From: Streptomyces sp. ATexAB-D23
GTDB taxonomy: Bacteria; Actinomycetota; Actinomycetes; Streptomycetales; Streptomycetaceae
NCBI RefSeq assembly: GCF_000373645.1
Contig: NZ_KB892032.1
Location: 1 to 36,892 of the forward strand
Direction: 5' to 3'
Length of the DNA stretch: 36,892 nucleotides
The notes under the pieces are model-generated. The model saw nothing but the letters and a program-made list of their open reading frames with translations. It had not been told where the DNA came from and made no database searches. Made by a program: the position numbers and the translations under genes. Positions 6,870 through 14,127 of this stretch are shown here, piece after piece (the first letter of the stretch is position 1; each line of letters begins with the position of its first letter).

Positions 6870-8057
6870 GTGGCCGCCATCGGCCTCGCCGCAGGCGGAA
6901 CAGCCGGCGTCCTGCTCGCCACGGAACTGGCCGGCACGGCCTCGGTGGCCGGACTGCCCGTGGCCCTGCACCTGGGCGGCTCGGCGGTCGGCGCACTCCT
7001 GGTGTCCCACCAGGCAGGACGCGGACACCGCGGCCGCGGACTGGCCCTCGGCCTGATCCTCGGGGCCATCGGGGCACTGGTCGTCGTCCTCGCCGCCCGG
7101 CAGGGCAGCCTCGGCTGGATGCTGGCCGGCAGCGCCCTGCTGGGCACAGCCAACTCCTCCATCTTCCTCCTCCGTTACACCGCGGCCCAGGCCGTACCGG
7201 AAGGCAACCGCGGCAGGGCACTGGGCCTGGTGTTCCTCGCCACCGCCATCGGCGCGGTCATCAGCCCACTGCTGCTCGGCCCCAGCGGCTCCGCCGCACG
7301 GGCCGTGGGCCTGCCCACACTGTGCGGCCTGTACCTGGTCGCCTTCGCGGCGTTCGGCTGCTCCGCGCTCCTGCTGGCAGCGGGCTGCTCCCCGCGCACA
7401 CCCCTGCTGGGACGGGCCGCCGGCGTGCTCGCCTCCGGCACGAAACCCGCGCGCGGCACCCTCCGGCTGGGCGCCGCACTGCGGGAGCCGGCAGCCGTGG
7501 TGGCCATGAGCGCGCTGGCCGGGGCCAACTTCATCATGGTCGGCATCATGACGATCACCCCGGTGCACCTCAGCCAGCACGGCGCGAGCACCGGCGTGGT
7601 CGGCTCCTTCGTGGCGCTGCACGTCGTCGGCATGTTCGCCCCCGCCCCCCTCGTCGGACGGCTCGCCGACCGCTACGGGCCCGTACCCGTCGTCCTCGTC
7701 GGCGCCGTGATCTCCCTCGTGGCCTGCGCACTCGGCGGCTTCAGCACAGGCCCCACAACACTGACCACCGCGCACCTCGTCCTGGCCGGCCTCGGCTGGA
7801 ACTTCGGCGTGGTCGGCGCCAGCACACTGCTGACCGGCGCGGTCCCAGGACAACTGCGCCCCTACGTCGAGGGGATCGGCGAAGCCACGATGGGCGCCGC
7901 CGCCATGGTCGTCGCCCCCCTCGTAGCCCTCTTCCCCGGCGCCTGGGGATACCAGCTCCTGGCACTCTGCGCCCTCGCGCTCACAGCCCTCGCCCTCGCC
8001 CGCATGCGCGTCCCCGCCTCCGGCCCGCTCGCCCAGACACCAAGGATGCCGACATGA
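6870..8057 (+). CDS. MFS transporter; start probably further upstream (CTG 6732 or a frameshifted ATG 6721)
   Basis: This is a 12-helix major facilitator protein of at least 395 residues. The loop between the N- and C-halves is rich in proline and charge, and the second half has a motif-A-like loop, GRLADRYGPVPVVLVG. The GTG at 6870 has no ribosome-binding site, and upstream codons in the same frame (GIPAFVAGTTAVAAIG) extend the first hydrophobic segment, so the real protein probably starts earlier. In that frame no ATG, GTG or TTG exists after the synthase stop; CTG 6732 follows GGAGAGG. ATG 6721 has the better position but meets TGA after four codons. The stop overlaps the next start as ATGA. 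Export of the cassette product, and self-protection, is the likely role. Confidence 0.8.
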   Translation: MAAIGLAAGGTAGVLLATELAGTASVAGLPVALHLGGSAVGALLVSHQAGRGHRGRGLALGLILGAIGALVVVLAARQGSLGWMLAGSALLGTANSSIFLLRYTAAQAVPEGNRGRALGLVFLATAIGAVISPLLLGPSGSAARAVGLPTLCGLYLVAFAAFGCSALLLAAGCSPRTPLLGRAAGVLASGTKPARGTLRLGAALREPAAVVAMSALAGANFIMVGIMTITPVHLSQHGASTGVVGSFVALHVVGMFAPAPLVGRLADRYGPVPVVLVGAVISLVACALGGFSTGPTTLTTAHLVLAGLGWNFGVVGASTLLTGAVPGQLRPYVEGIGEATMGAAAMVVAPLVALFPGAWGYQLLALCALALTALALARMRVPASGPLAQTPRMPT

Positions 8058-9448
8058 AAATTCTGACCTGCAGCAACAGCTGCCCCCAGTGGACGGACGG
8101 ACAGCTCAACCCCCGTTCCGCCGGCGGGCTCGTCCCCATGCTGATCGCCCTGCTCGACGAACACGGCGGCGACTGGATCTTCACCTCACCCCCCGGCGAC
8201 GACCTGCCCGCATCGGTGACCCTGGCCGGCGGCGTCACCCTGCACCCCATGGGCCTGGACGAGGACCTGCGCCGCCACCACTACGACACCATCTCCATCC
8301 AGCTGCTGCTGGGACTCCTGCACTACATGCACGACACGTCTGTCGAACCCGTCTTCGACAGCAGGCTCGCCGAAGCATGGGCGGGCTACGAGACCGTGAA
8401 CCGGCTGTACGCGCAGCGGCTCACCACCCTGTCCGCCGACACCGCCGACGAACTGATCCTCATCAACGACCCGCACCTCATGCTCGTCCCGGAGTTCTTC
8501 ACCGCAGGCAAGACCTCCAGGCAGAGCAAGCTCACCTACTTCCTCGGCACCCCCTGGTGCGAGCCCGACTACTTCACCCTCCTGCCCGGACACGTCCGCA
8601 CCCGGATCCTGGAATCCCTCCTCACCTGCGACACCGTCGGCTTCCACGCCCGCCGCTGGACCGACGCATTCGCCGCCTGCTGCGCCAGGTTCCTGCCCGA
8701 CGCCGTCATCGAGGGCGACACCGTCGTGCACCGGGGCCACCGCACCCGGCTGGTGTCCTCCCCGTTCCCGCTCGACGTACAGGTGCTGGACACCATGGTG
8801 GACGAACCCGCCACCGCGTCATGGACCCAGCGGCTGACGGAGATGGCGGACGGCCGGCGCATGATGGTGCGCGCCGACCGGATCGACCTCTGGAAGAACA
8901 TGCCCCGCGGGTTCGCCGCCTTCGAAGCGGCCCTGGAACACTCCCCGGAACTCGCCGAAACCACCTGGTTCCTCGCCATCGGCACCTCGCCCAGCCGCGC
9001 GTCCGCCCGCCACCTCGCCTACCAGCGGCTCACCGAGGAGGCGATCCAACGGGTCAACGACCGCTTCGGGAAACCCGGCCGGCCGGTGGCCACCCTCCTC
9101 CAGCCCGGCAAGGGCCGCGACTCGCGCAACTGCGTCGTCGCCGCCCTGCTCATGAGCACCGCGGCCATCGTCAACTCCACCTACGACGGCCTCAACCTGT
9201 TCGCCAAGGAGGCCGCCTACCTGATGGACGACTCCGCTTCGCTGCTCCTGTCGGTCAACGCGGGCATCCACGAACAGCTCGGCCCGTTCGCCCGCGCCAT
9301 CGACCCCTTCGACATCGACCAGAGCAGCCGCGTCATCGAGGCCGCGCTGAACACGGACGCCGACGGCACCGGCCCCGCCGAGAAGCGCCGCGCACTGCTG
9401 CGCTCGGAGACCGCCGAGGAGTGGCTCACCTCGGTCTTCCCCGGCTGA
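8054..9448 (+). CDS. GT20 trehalose-6-phosphate synthase-like glycosyltransferase (BexG2/VldE-like)
   Basis: This 464-residue GT-B protein belongs to the OtsA family. Matches are NDPHLMLVPEFF (OtsA HDYHLMLVP), LLTCDTVGFHARRW (GADLIGFHTYDY), RADRIDLWKNMPRGFAAFE (nucleotide-sugar R/K pair in RLDYIKG), and STYDGLNLFAKEAAYL followed by an acidic PFD motif (RDGMNLVAKE ... NPWD). It is divergent from true OtsA and closer in style to VldE, the validoxylamine phosphate synthase. It would join UDP- or another NDP-sugar to a sugar phosphate through a 1,1 linkage. Beside a BexX-like enzyme, the probable acceptor is 2-thioglucose 6-phosphate, giving 2-thiotrehalose 6-phosphate; this is inference. It is translationally coupled to the transporter. 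No phosphatase gene lies in the cassette. A strong terminator follows. Confidence 0.88.
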   Translation: MKILTCSNSCPQWTDGQLNPRSAGGLVPMLIALLDEHGGDWIFTSPPGDDLPASVTLAGGVTLHPMGLDEDLRRHHYDTISIQLLLGLLHYMHDTSVEPVFDSRLAEAWAGYETVNRLYAQRLTTLSADTADELILINDPHLMLVPEFFTAGKTSRQSKLTYFLGTPWCEPDYFTLLPGHVRTRILESLLTCDTVGFHARRWTDAFAACCARFLPDAVIEGDTVVHRGHRTRLVSSPFPLDVQVLDTMVDEPATASWTQRLTEMADGRRMMVRADRIDLWKNMPRGFAAFEAALEHSPELAETTWFLAIGTSPSRASARHLAYQRLTEEAIQRVNDRFGKPGRPVATLLQPGKGRDSRNCVVAALLMSTAAIVNSTYDGLNLFAKEAAYLMDDSASLLLSVNAGIHEQLGPFARAIDPFDIDQSSRVIEAALNTDADGTGPAEKRRALLRSETAEEWLTSVFPG

Positions 9449-9461
9449 CCCCGGGCGACCG

Positions 9462-9502
9462 CGCGTCATGGTGCCGCGTCCTCCACGCGGCACCACGACG
9501 CG
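9462..9502 (+). terminator. Strong terminator after the thiosugar cassette
   Basis: Arms 9462-9479 and 9485-9502 pair over 18 positions with one mismatch, around the five-base loop CCTCC. It begins 13 bases after the glycosyltransferase stop and separates the cassette from the plasmid genes. Confidence 0.75.
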
Positions 9503-9576
9503 TCCGAAAGGGTTGCATTCACGGGCTGAAGACAAGAGTCGACGTGTGCTGCTCTCCGCCCTGGAGGTACAGACAC

Positions 9577-9660
9577 ATGGCATCCGAGGAAGAACTCTTC
9601 GCGAACATCGACGCACTACTGCAGGGGGAACCCCAACTCCAGCCCCCCCCTGAGGGGCTC
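9577..9660 (+). pseudogene. N-terminal remnant of a plasmid HTH (Tap/Xre-like) protein
   Basis: An ATG with a good ribosome-binding site (GGAGGT, 8 bases upstream) starts MASEEELFANIDALL and then a proline stretch ending PPPEG. This resembles the first 25-30 residues of Streptomyces plasmid helix-turn-helix proteins, including the telomere-associated Tap type, where PPPxER leads into the HTH. Here the sequence degrades directly after an 8-C run into the parS-like palindrome, and the open frame only continues as unrelated sequence to 9873 under parB. I read it as the stump of a gene removed by deletion. The family match is from memory and modest. Confidence 0.35.
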
Positions 9661-9691
9661 AAGGCGGCGGTCCGCTTCCAGGACGGCCCTG

Positions 9692-9712
9692 CGGTATTAC
9701 GCCGTAATACCG
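9692..9712. promoter_or_regulatory. parS-like palindrome, site 1
   Basis: A perfect palindrome with 10-base arms around a single central C; the core is TATTACGCCGTAATA. The same 15-base core recurs at 12029-12059, so the two sites bracket the parAB operon. It starts 37 bases beyond the parB stop (9749). ParB binding is inferred from sequence and position. Confidence 0.7.
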
Positions 9713-9748
9713 AGCCGCCGAAGGAGGTTCATCCCCAGAAGGCGGGCG

Positions 9749-10666
9749 TCACGTGGTGTCGGCGGTCGTGGCGGACTTCTCCGCCCGCATCCGCTTCGAC
9801 TCCTCGATCTTGTAGTCGACCAGCAGCTCCGTCAGCTTGCGCCGGGCCGGTACGTCGAGCTGCGCGACGATGAGGGCGGTCAGGGTGTGGGGGTCGGTCG
9901 AGGGCAACGGGGCGGCAGGGTCGGTGGCCGGCGCCTGCCGCTCGGCGGGACGTGACTTCTTCGCCCTGGTGGCCTTCAGACGCTGGAGGTGGGCCTCCTG
10001 CTCCTCGGCCTTCTTCTTGCCGACCAGACGCAGGGTGGCCGCGGACTCCTCGCCCGACTGGAGCTTCTCCTTGAGCGCGGGCGTCAGGGTCAGCAGCGCG
10101 AGGCGCTGGGAGACCCAGCCCTGGGAGCGGTGGAGGCGGGCCGCGAGGGCCTCCTGCGTGCCGTGGATCCGCAGGAGCTGTTCGAGGGCCCTGGCCTCGT
10201 CCAGGTGGTTGAGCTCCTGGCGGTGGATGTTGGCGACGAGGGCCGACTCCAGTATCTCGTCGGGGTTGCTGCCGAGGTCGTCGTCGAGCATCACCTTGAT
10301 CCGGGCGACGCCGGCCTCGCGGGCCGCCGCCAGGCGGGAGTTGCCGTCGATGACGACGTACTTGGTGCCTGGTTCCAGGTCGGCTTCCCGCCCCGGGTTG
10401 CCTTCGAGGTAGGCGAACCGGCCCATGATGCTGATGGCGGTCTTCTGGCCGTGGTCGCGCAGGCTGTTGCCGAGGTCGGTGAGGTCGCCGAGGTCGGACC
10501 TGGGGTTGTCGGGGTTGAGGCTGATGACGTCGACGGGCAGGTCGACCGGGGGAGGGGCCCCCTCCGTCGGTGCGGCGGCCACCTGGTTGATGGCGGCGCG
10601 GCGGGCGCTGATGGACTGCGTCTGGCCGAAGGAGGCGCCGGCGCCCAGCCGGGATGCCTTGCTCAT
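9749..10666 (-). CDS. parB: ParB family partition protein
   Basis: This 305-residue protein is a plasmid-type ParB. The N-terminal ParB/Srx-type domain includes ISLNPDNPRSDLGDLTDLG (about residues 50-68), VIDGNSRLAAAREAG and ALVANIHRQELNHLDEARAL (in place of the chromosomal GERR/ENxQR boxes). The central HTH region is EALAARLHRSQGWVSQRLAL. A basic linker and a C-terminal dimerisation helix (TALIVAQLDVPARRKLTELL) complete it. It binds parS and loads the partition complex with ParA. The start overlaps the parA stop (ATGA), so translation is coupled. The altered CTP-site boxes are common in plasmid ParB proteins, and CTPase activity cannot be assumed. Likely binding sites are the two palindromes flanking the operon. 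Confidence 0.9.
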   Translation of the reverse strand: MSKASRLGAGASFGQTQSISARRAAINQVAAAPTEGAPPPVDLPVDVISLNPDNPRSDLGDLTDLGNSLRDHGQKTAISIMGRFAYLEGNPGREADLEPGTKYVVIDGNSRLAAAREAGVARIKVMLDDDLGSNPDEILESALVANIHRQELNHLDEARALEQLLRIHGTQEALAARLHRSQGWVSQRLALLTLTPALKEKLQSGEESAATLRLVGKKKAEEQEAHLQRLKATRAKKSRPAERQAPATDPAAPLPSTDPHTLTALIVAQLDVPARRKLTELLVDYKIEESKRMRAEKSATTADTT

Positions 10667-11901
10667 GAGATCTCCCGGGCGAGTGCGCGCATGCCGACCG
10701 CCTGGTCGCAGCGGGGTGAGTACGCGAGCAGGGGCTGCTTCACGCGTACCGCCTCCTTCTGCTCCTTCAGGTCTCCGATGACTCCGACGACCCGGGGGTC
10801 CTTGATGTCCATCCAGGAGCTGAGCGAGGAGGTGGCGATGTAGCCGCGGCGTGCGTCGTAGTGGTTGACGACGATGCCGAGGTAGTCGAGTTCGAGGTGC
10901 ATGTCGTTGCGGAGGTCCTCGATCTGCGAGGTGAGGAGCCCGTAGGCGTCGGCGGAGCTGTCCTCGGCCTGGACGACGACGAGGACACCGGAGTTGCCCG
11001 GGGCCTCGCCCCGCCGGCGGCGCCCGTAGTACGCGGCGGCGTCCATGCTGAGCCCGAGGCTCGGCGGGCAGTCGATGATCACGGCGTCGTAGTCCCCCTC
11101 GATCGCCGACAGGGCCCGTTCCAGCGCCGCCTCGCGCGCCCGGACCGCGGAGAGCTTGACGTCGAGGAGGAAGGCGTCGGTGCAGGCGGGCAGCAGATGG
11201 AGCCGGTCGCCGAAGCGGGGGTCCTCCACCGGTACGACGAGATCGGCGAGCCGGCCCATCGCCTCACCGGCCATGTGCTTGGTGAGGCTGTCGCCCTCGA
11301 TGGGCAGCGGCTGGTGGCCGAGCTGCTTGGTGAGGTGGCACTGCGGGTCGAAGTCGACCAGGAGAACACGCAGCCCGAGCCCGGGAAGGTCCTCGTGGTC
11401 GAGAGCCGAACCCTCCTCGCCCCCGAAGAGCGCCGCCGCGAAGTGCTTGGAGATGCGGACGGGGTGGAGCGCGTCGGCGTCCTCGGCAAGCGCTTCGCCG
11501 GTACCGGCGGCGATGGCGGTCTTGCCCACGCCGCCCTTCTGGTTGCAGGTGATGATGCGCTTGGGGTGCTCCGGTCGTACGGCGGTGGGCGCCGGGTTCG
11601 TCTCCAGCCACATGACGACCGACTGGGCGAGCCCCTGAATGAGCGACACCCCGCGGGAGGCGCAGTCGGCGCGGAACTCCTCCCACTGCCCGTCGGGCAG
11701 GAAGGTGGCGAAGGACTTGGCACCGGCCGTGTCGACGGGAGACAGGTTGGAGCCGAGCCGCCGCCAGGCCCTGATGCCGGCTTCGACGGCGTGCTGGATG
11801 TCGACGTTGTGCTGGGCGGCCCGGATCTTCAGATCCTGCTGCAACACCGAGGGCAGCTTGGAGACGACCTTCTCGCGGTCGCCGGGGGAGGGCGATGTCA
11901 T
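10663..11901 (-). CDS. parA: ParA family partition ATPase with N-terminal ribbon-helix-helix-like region
   Basis: This 412-residue protein is a Walker-type ParA. The deviant Walker A is CNQKGGVGKTAIA (about residue 122). The second switch region is VLLVDFDPQCHLTKQLG, and the Walker B strand is DYDAVIIDCPPSLGLSMDAA. It moves plasmid copies by ATP-dependent binding to the nucleoid and ParB. The first 110 residues are unusual and contain two short amphipathic units, DLKIRAAQHNVDIQHAVEAG and EEFRADCASRGVSLIQGLAQ, each like the helix part of ribbon-helix-helix DNA-binding folds. Such a domain could let ParA repress its own promoter. The start at 11901 (AGGTGA upstream) is preferred to 11946. An ACTAAC/GTTAGT inverted repeat lies at 11914-11952 next to the start. 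Confidence 0.9.
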   Translation of the reverse strand: MTSPSPGDREKVVSKLPSVLQQDLKIRAAQHNVDIQHAVEAGIRAWRRLGSNLSPVDTAGAKSFATFLPDGQWEEFRADCASRGVSLIQGLAQSVVMWLETNPAPTAVRPEHPKRIITCNQKGGVGKTAIAAGTGEALAEDADALHPVRISKHFAAALFGGEEGSALDHEDLPGLGLRVLLVDFDPQCHLTKQLGHQPLPIEGDSLTKHMAGEAMGRLADLVVPVEDPRFGDRLHLLPACTDAFLLDVKLSAVRAREAALERALSAIEGDYDAVIIDCPPSLGLSMDAAAYYGRRRRGEAPGNSGVLVVVQAEDSSADAYGLLTSQIEDLRNDMHLELDYLGIVVNHYDARRGYIATSSLSSWMDIKDPRVVGVIGDLKEQKEAVRVKQPLLAYSPRCDQAVGMRALAREIS

Positions 11902-11913
11902 GGGGGTCACCTT

Positions 11914-11952
11914 ACTAACTCTGGTGATCCTTTCCGACAGCAGCACGTTAGT
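11914..11952. promoter_or_regulatory. Candidate parA promoter operator (ACTAAC/GTTAGT inverted repeat)
   Basis: ACTAAC at 11914-11919 and GTTAGT at 11947-11952 form an inverted pair 33 bases apart centre to centre, just upstream of the parA start (11901). It lies where autoregulation by ParA would be expected. The arms are short, so the evidence is positional. Confidence 0.35.
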
Positions 11953-12028
11953 TGTGTCTTCGAGAAGGTCCTCCGCGCAGCTGACCGGCGGCGGCCTGCT
12001 GCCGCTCGCACGGGCCAGACGCGTAGCA

Positions 12029-12059
12029 GCCTCGGCTATTACGCCGTAATAGCCGAGGC
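12029..12059. promoter_or_regulatory. parS-like palindrome, site 2
   Basis: A perfect palindrome with 15-base arms around one central C, longer than site 1 but with the identical 15-base core TATTACGCCGTAATA. It lies between the parA promoter and the next plasmid gene (stop at 12082). Two copies of such a long palindrome on either side of parAB make centromere function likely. Confidence 0.75.
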
Positions 12060-12081
12060 CCCCGAGCCCCCGCCCGCCCCG

Positions 12082-12465
12082 TCAGTTCGCGGCGTCAGCC
12101 GTCGCGGTCAGCCCCCGCTGCGAACGCGGCGTCTTGTCGCCGACCCGCTTCGGCTCGATGGTGCTCGGGTCGACCGCTTCGCCGGGCGCGCCCTCGTGGT
12201 ACGGGCCGTCGGGGTCGGCGTCACGGTCGTGGGGGAGCAGGAAGAAGACCCGGCGCAGATGGAGACCGCTGTCGGGGTCGGCCTCCGTGTGCGCCTCCAG
12301 CTCCGTGTAGCCGACCATGCGGCCGTCCCGCTCGTAACGGGGCTTCCCCCGGCGCCGGGTGGTCTTGTCGAGGGCCTGGCGCACGTAGTCGAGGTTGTCG
12401 GGGTTCTCCAGCCAGACCACAGCGTTCTCGTGGTGGAGGTCGCTCTCGTTCAGCAGCGAGCTCAT
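12082..12465 (-). CDS. Hypothetical plasmid protein, DUF6009-like
   Basis: This 127-residue protein has a coherent sequence with ENAVVWLENPDNLDYVRQAL near the N-terminus, then TTRRRGKPRYERDGRMVGYT and HLRRVFFLLPHDRDADPDGP. From memory it resembles a small family of unknown function (DUF6009) found beside replication and partition genes on actinobacterial plasmids. No membrane segment, signal peptide or known catalytic motif is visible. It lies between parA and the replication helicase on the same strand, with a parS-like site on its downstream side. A GGGG ribosome-binding site precedes the ATG. A role in plasmid maintenance is inferred from context only. Confidence 0.7.
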   Translation of the reverse strand: MSSLLNESDLHHENAVVWLENPDNLDYVRQALDKTTRRRGKPRYERDGRMVGYTELEAHTEADPDSGLHLRRVFFLLPHDRDADPDGPYHEGAPGEAVDPSTIEPKRVGDKTPRSQRGLTATADAAN

Positions 12466-12588
12466 GGCTGCAGCCCCTTTGTGTTTCGGCCGGCCGGGAG
12501 AGGGCCGGGATGGGTGTGAGCACGTTCCCTGGTGGGGGCACCGTGTTCATGGTAGGCCGAGGCGGCGGATGTGCGCCGGGCGCGTGGG

Positions 12589-14127
12589 TCAGGCATGGCC
12601 GGTCCGGGAGTCGTCGTCGGTGAGGAGCCCGAGGCCCGGGTAGTACTTCTTGCCGCTGGACTTCATCATGTCGGCGGGCGAGGCGAGGGAGAGTTCCTGA
12701 CGGACCCGGGTCGCGAACGCACGTGCCGTCGCGGGCCGGATGCCCTCACCGGCACTGCACCAGCTGCAGTACGTCGCGTACAGCAGCCCCTGCTCCACCC
12801 GGAGATCGGTGGTGTGGGTGGTGCAGCACTCGGTGAGGAAGCGGCCGATGTGGTCCTCGGTGGTGGCGTACGCCGCGGTGGCGGTACGGACGGTGGCGGG
12901 CCCGTCGAGCGGGTCACGGGTCGCGAGATAGAGCTTGGCGCCCTCGATGAGCCACTGCAGGATGCCGGGGCCCTCGCTCTGGACCAGTTCCTTGGCGAGG
13001 TTGTCGATCTTGCGGGCGGCGGGGACGACGCGCTCGAAGGGGATGAGCCGGATCCGCCGCCAGAACGCGTGACCGCCGGTGCCGACTTCGGGGCGGTGGT
13101 TGCCGAGCAGCCAGAGCTTGTGGGTCGGGTTGAAGCTGAAGAAGTCCTGCCGCATACGACGGGCCATGATGCGGTCGCCGCCGGTCAGGAGCTTCACACG
13201 GGATTCGTCGAACTTGTCGTTCGGCTTGAGTTCGGAGCAGACGACGATGCGCCGGCCGTGCAGCTCGGTCAGCTCGGTGGAGTGCTCGGAGAACTTGCCC
13301 TTTTCCATCAGGAACCCCGGCGGGGCGGCCTGCGCGTAGTCGCCGAGGATCTGCGTCATGACGTCGAGGAGGACGGACTTGCCGTTGGCCCCGGTGCCGT
13401 AGAGAAAGGGAAGCACCTGGGCCCCGACGTCACCCGTCACGGAGTAGCCGAGGAGCAGATGGAGGAAGTGGATGGTCTCCTCGCCCTTGGCGTCGTCGCC
13501 GAAGGTGTCGTGGAGGAAACGGTGCCAGCGCGGGGTGGGCGTCGCCTCGGGAGCCACACTCGTGGCACGGGAGTGCATGTCGCCCACGGGGTCGGGCTTG
13601 TGGAGGTGCCCGGTGTGGAGGTCGACGACACCGGCGGGGGTGCACAGCGCGTACGGATCGCCGTCCAGGACATCCGGGTCGAGGGCGAGCGCGGGAGAGG
13701 CCTTGGCCTGGGTGAGCATCGCCTTGATACCGGGGGTCGACATGGAACGCCGCCGGTGGGAGCTGAGTTCCCGGTCGGTGAACTGGCCGGAGGGGTCGGT
13801 CGCGGGCATCTGCTCGGCCAGATCGCCCGCCGCCCAGACAGCGGCCTTCTCGCCCCCGGTGCGCTTCCAGCGGTACTGGTCCCAGTGGTACCAGCCCAGC
13901 CCCTCGACGTGGCGGAACTGGTCACCGAACATCACCGCGAACAGCTTGGCATTGCCCCGGTCGGTCAGGAGCGAGGGCAGCCGCCCCCCGGACGGCGCCG
14001 GCTCGGGCACCGCGGAGGCGTTCTGCTGAGCGGGCAGACCGGGCAGCCCGCCCTCCTCTTCGAGGGCGAGCATCTGCTGCGCTGCGGCAGTGGCGTCGAA
14101 GCGCGGGCTGCTGTCGGCGCTGCTCAT
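12589..14127 (-). CDS. D5/P4-type replication helicase (phage/plasmid primase C-terminal type)
   Basis: This 512-residue protein is a superfamily 3-type helicase with the D5 N-terminal domain. The D5 domain spans about residues 180-260 (TPRWHRFLHDTFGDDAKGEE, then FLHLLLGYSVTGDV). Walker A is FLYGTGANGKSVLLDVM (about residue 280). Walker B and sensor regions follow (RRIVVCSELKPNDKFDES, ARRMRQDFFSFNPTHKLWLL, GNHRPEV). The C-terminal winged-helix region ends near RATARAFATRVRQEL. It unwinds the plasmid origin. The start at 14127 overlaps the prim-pol stop as ATGA, so the two are translationally coupled and act as a split primase-helicase. The open frame continues upstream, but those residues belong to the prim-pol gene in another frame. 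Confidence 0.92.
   Translation of the reverse strand: MSSADSSPRFDATAAAQQMLALEEEGGLPGLPAQQNASAVPEPAPSGGRLPSLLTDRGNAKLFAVMFGDQFRHVEGLGWYHWDQYRWKRTGGEKAAVWAAGDLAEQMPATDPSGQFTDRELSSHRRRSMSTPGIKAMLTQAKASPALALDPDVLDGDPYALCTPAGVVDLHTGHLHKPDPVGDMHSRATSVAPEATPTPRWHRFLHDTFGDDAKGEETIHFLHLLLGYSVTGDVGAQVLPFLYGTGANGKSVLLDVMTQILGDYAQAAPPGFLMEKGKFSEHSTELTELHGRRIVVCSELKPNDKFDESRVKLLTGGDRIMARRMRQDFFSFNPTHKLWLLGNHRPEVGTGGHAFWRRIRLIPFERVVPAARKIDNLAKELVQSEGPGILQWLIEGAKLYLATRDPLDGPATVRTATAAYATTEDHIGRFLTECCTTHTTDLRVEQGLLYATYCSWCSAGEGIRPATARAFATRVRQELSLASPADMMKSSGKKYYPGLGLLTDDDSRTGHA

Noticed and set aside
5646..7853. 735-residue minus-strand open frame opposite the thiosugar cassette
   Set aside because: Same antisense composition; the plus strand holds recognised ThiG-like and MFS genes.
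6830..9448. 872-residue plus-strand open frame reading through transporter and glycosyltransferase
   Set aside because: Its first 400 residues are an Arg/Pro-rich shadow of the transporter frame; only the part from 8054 is real.
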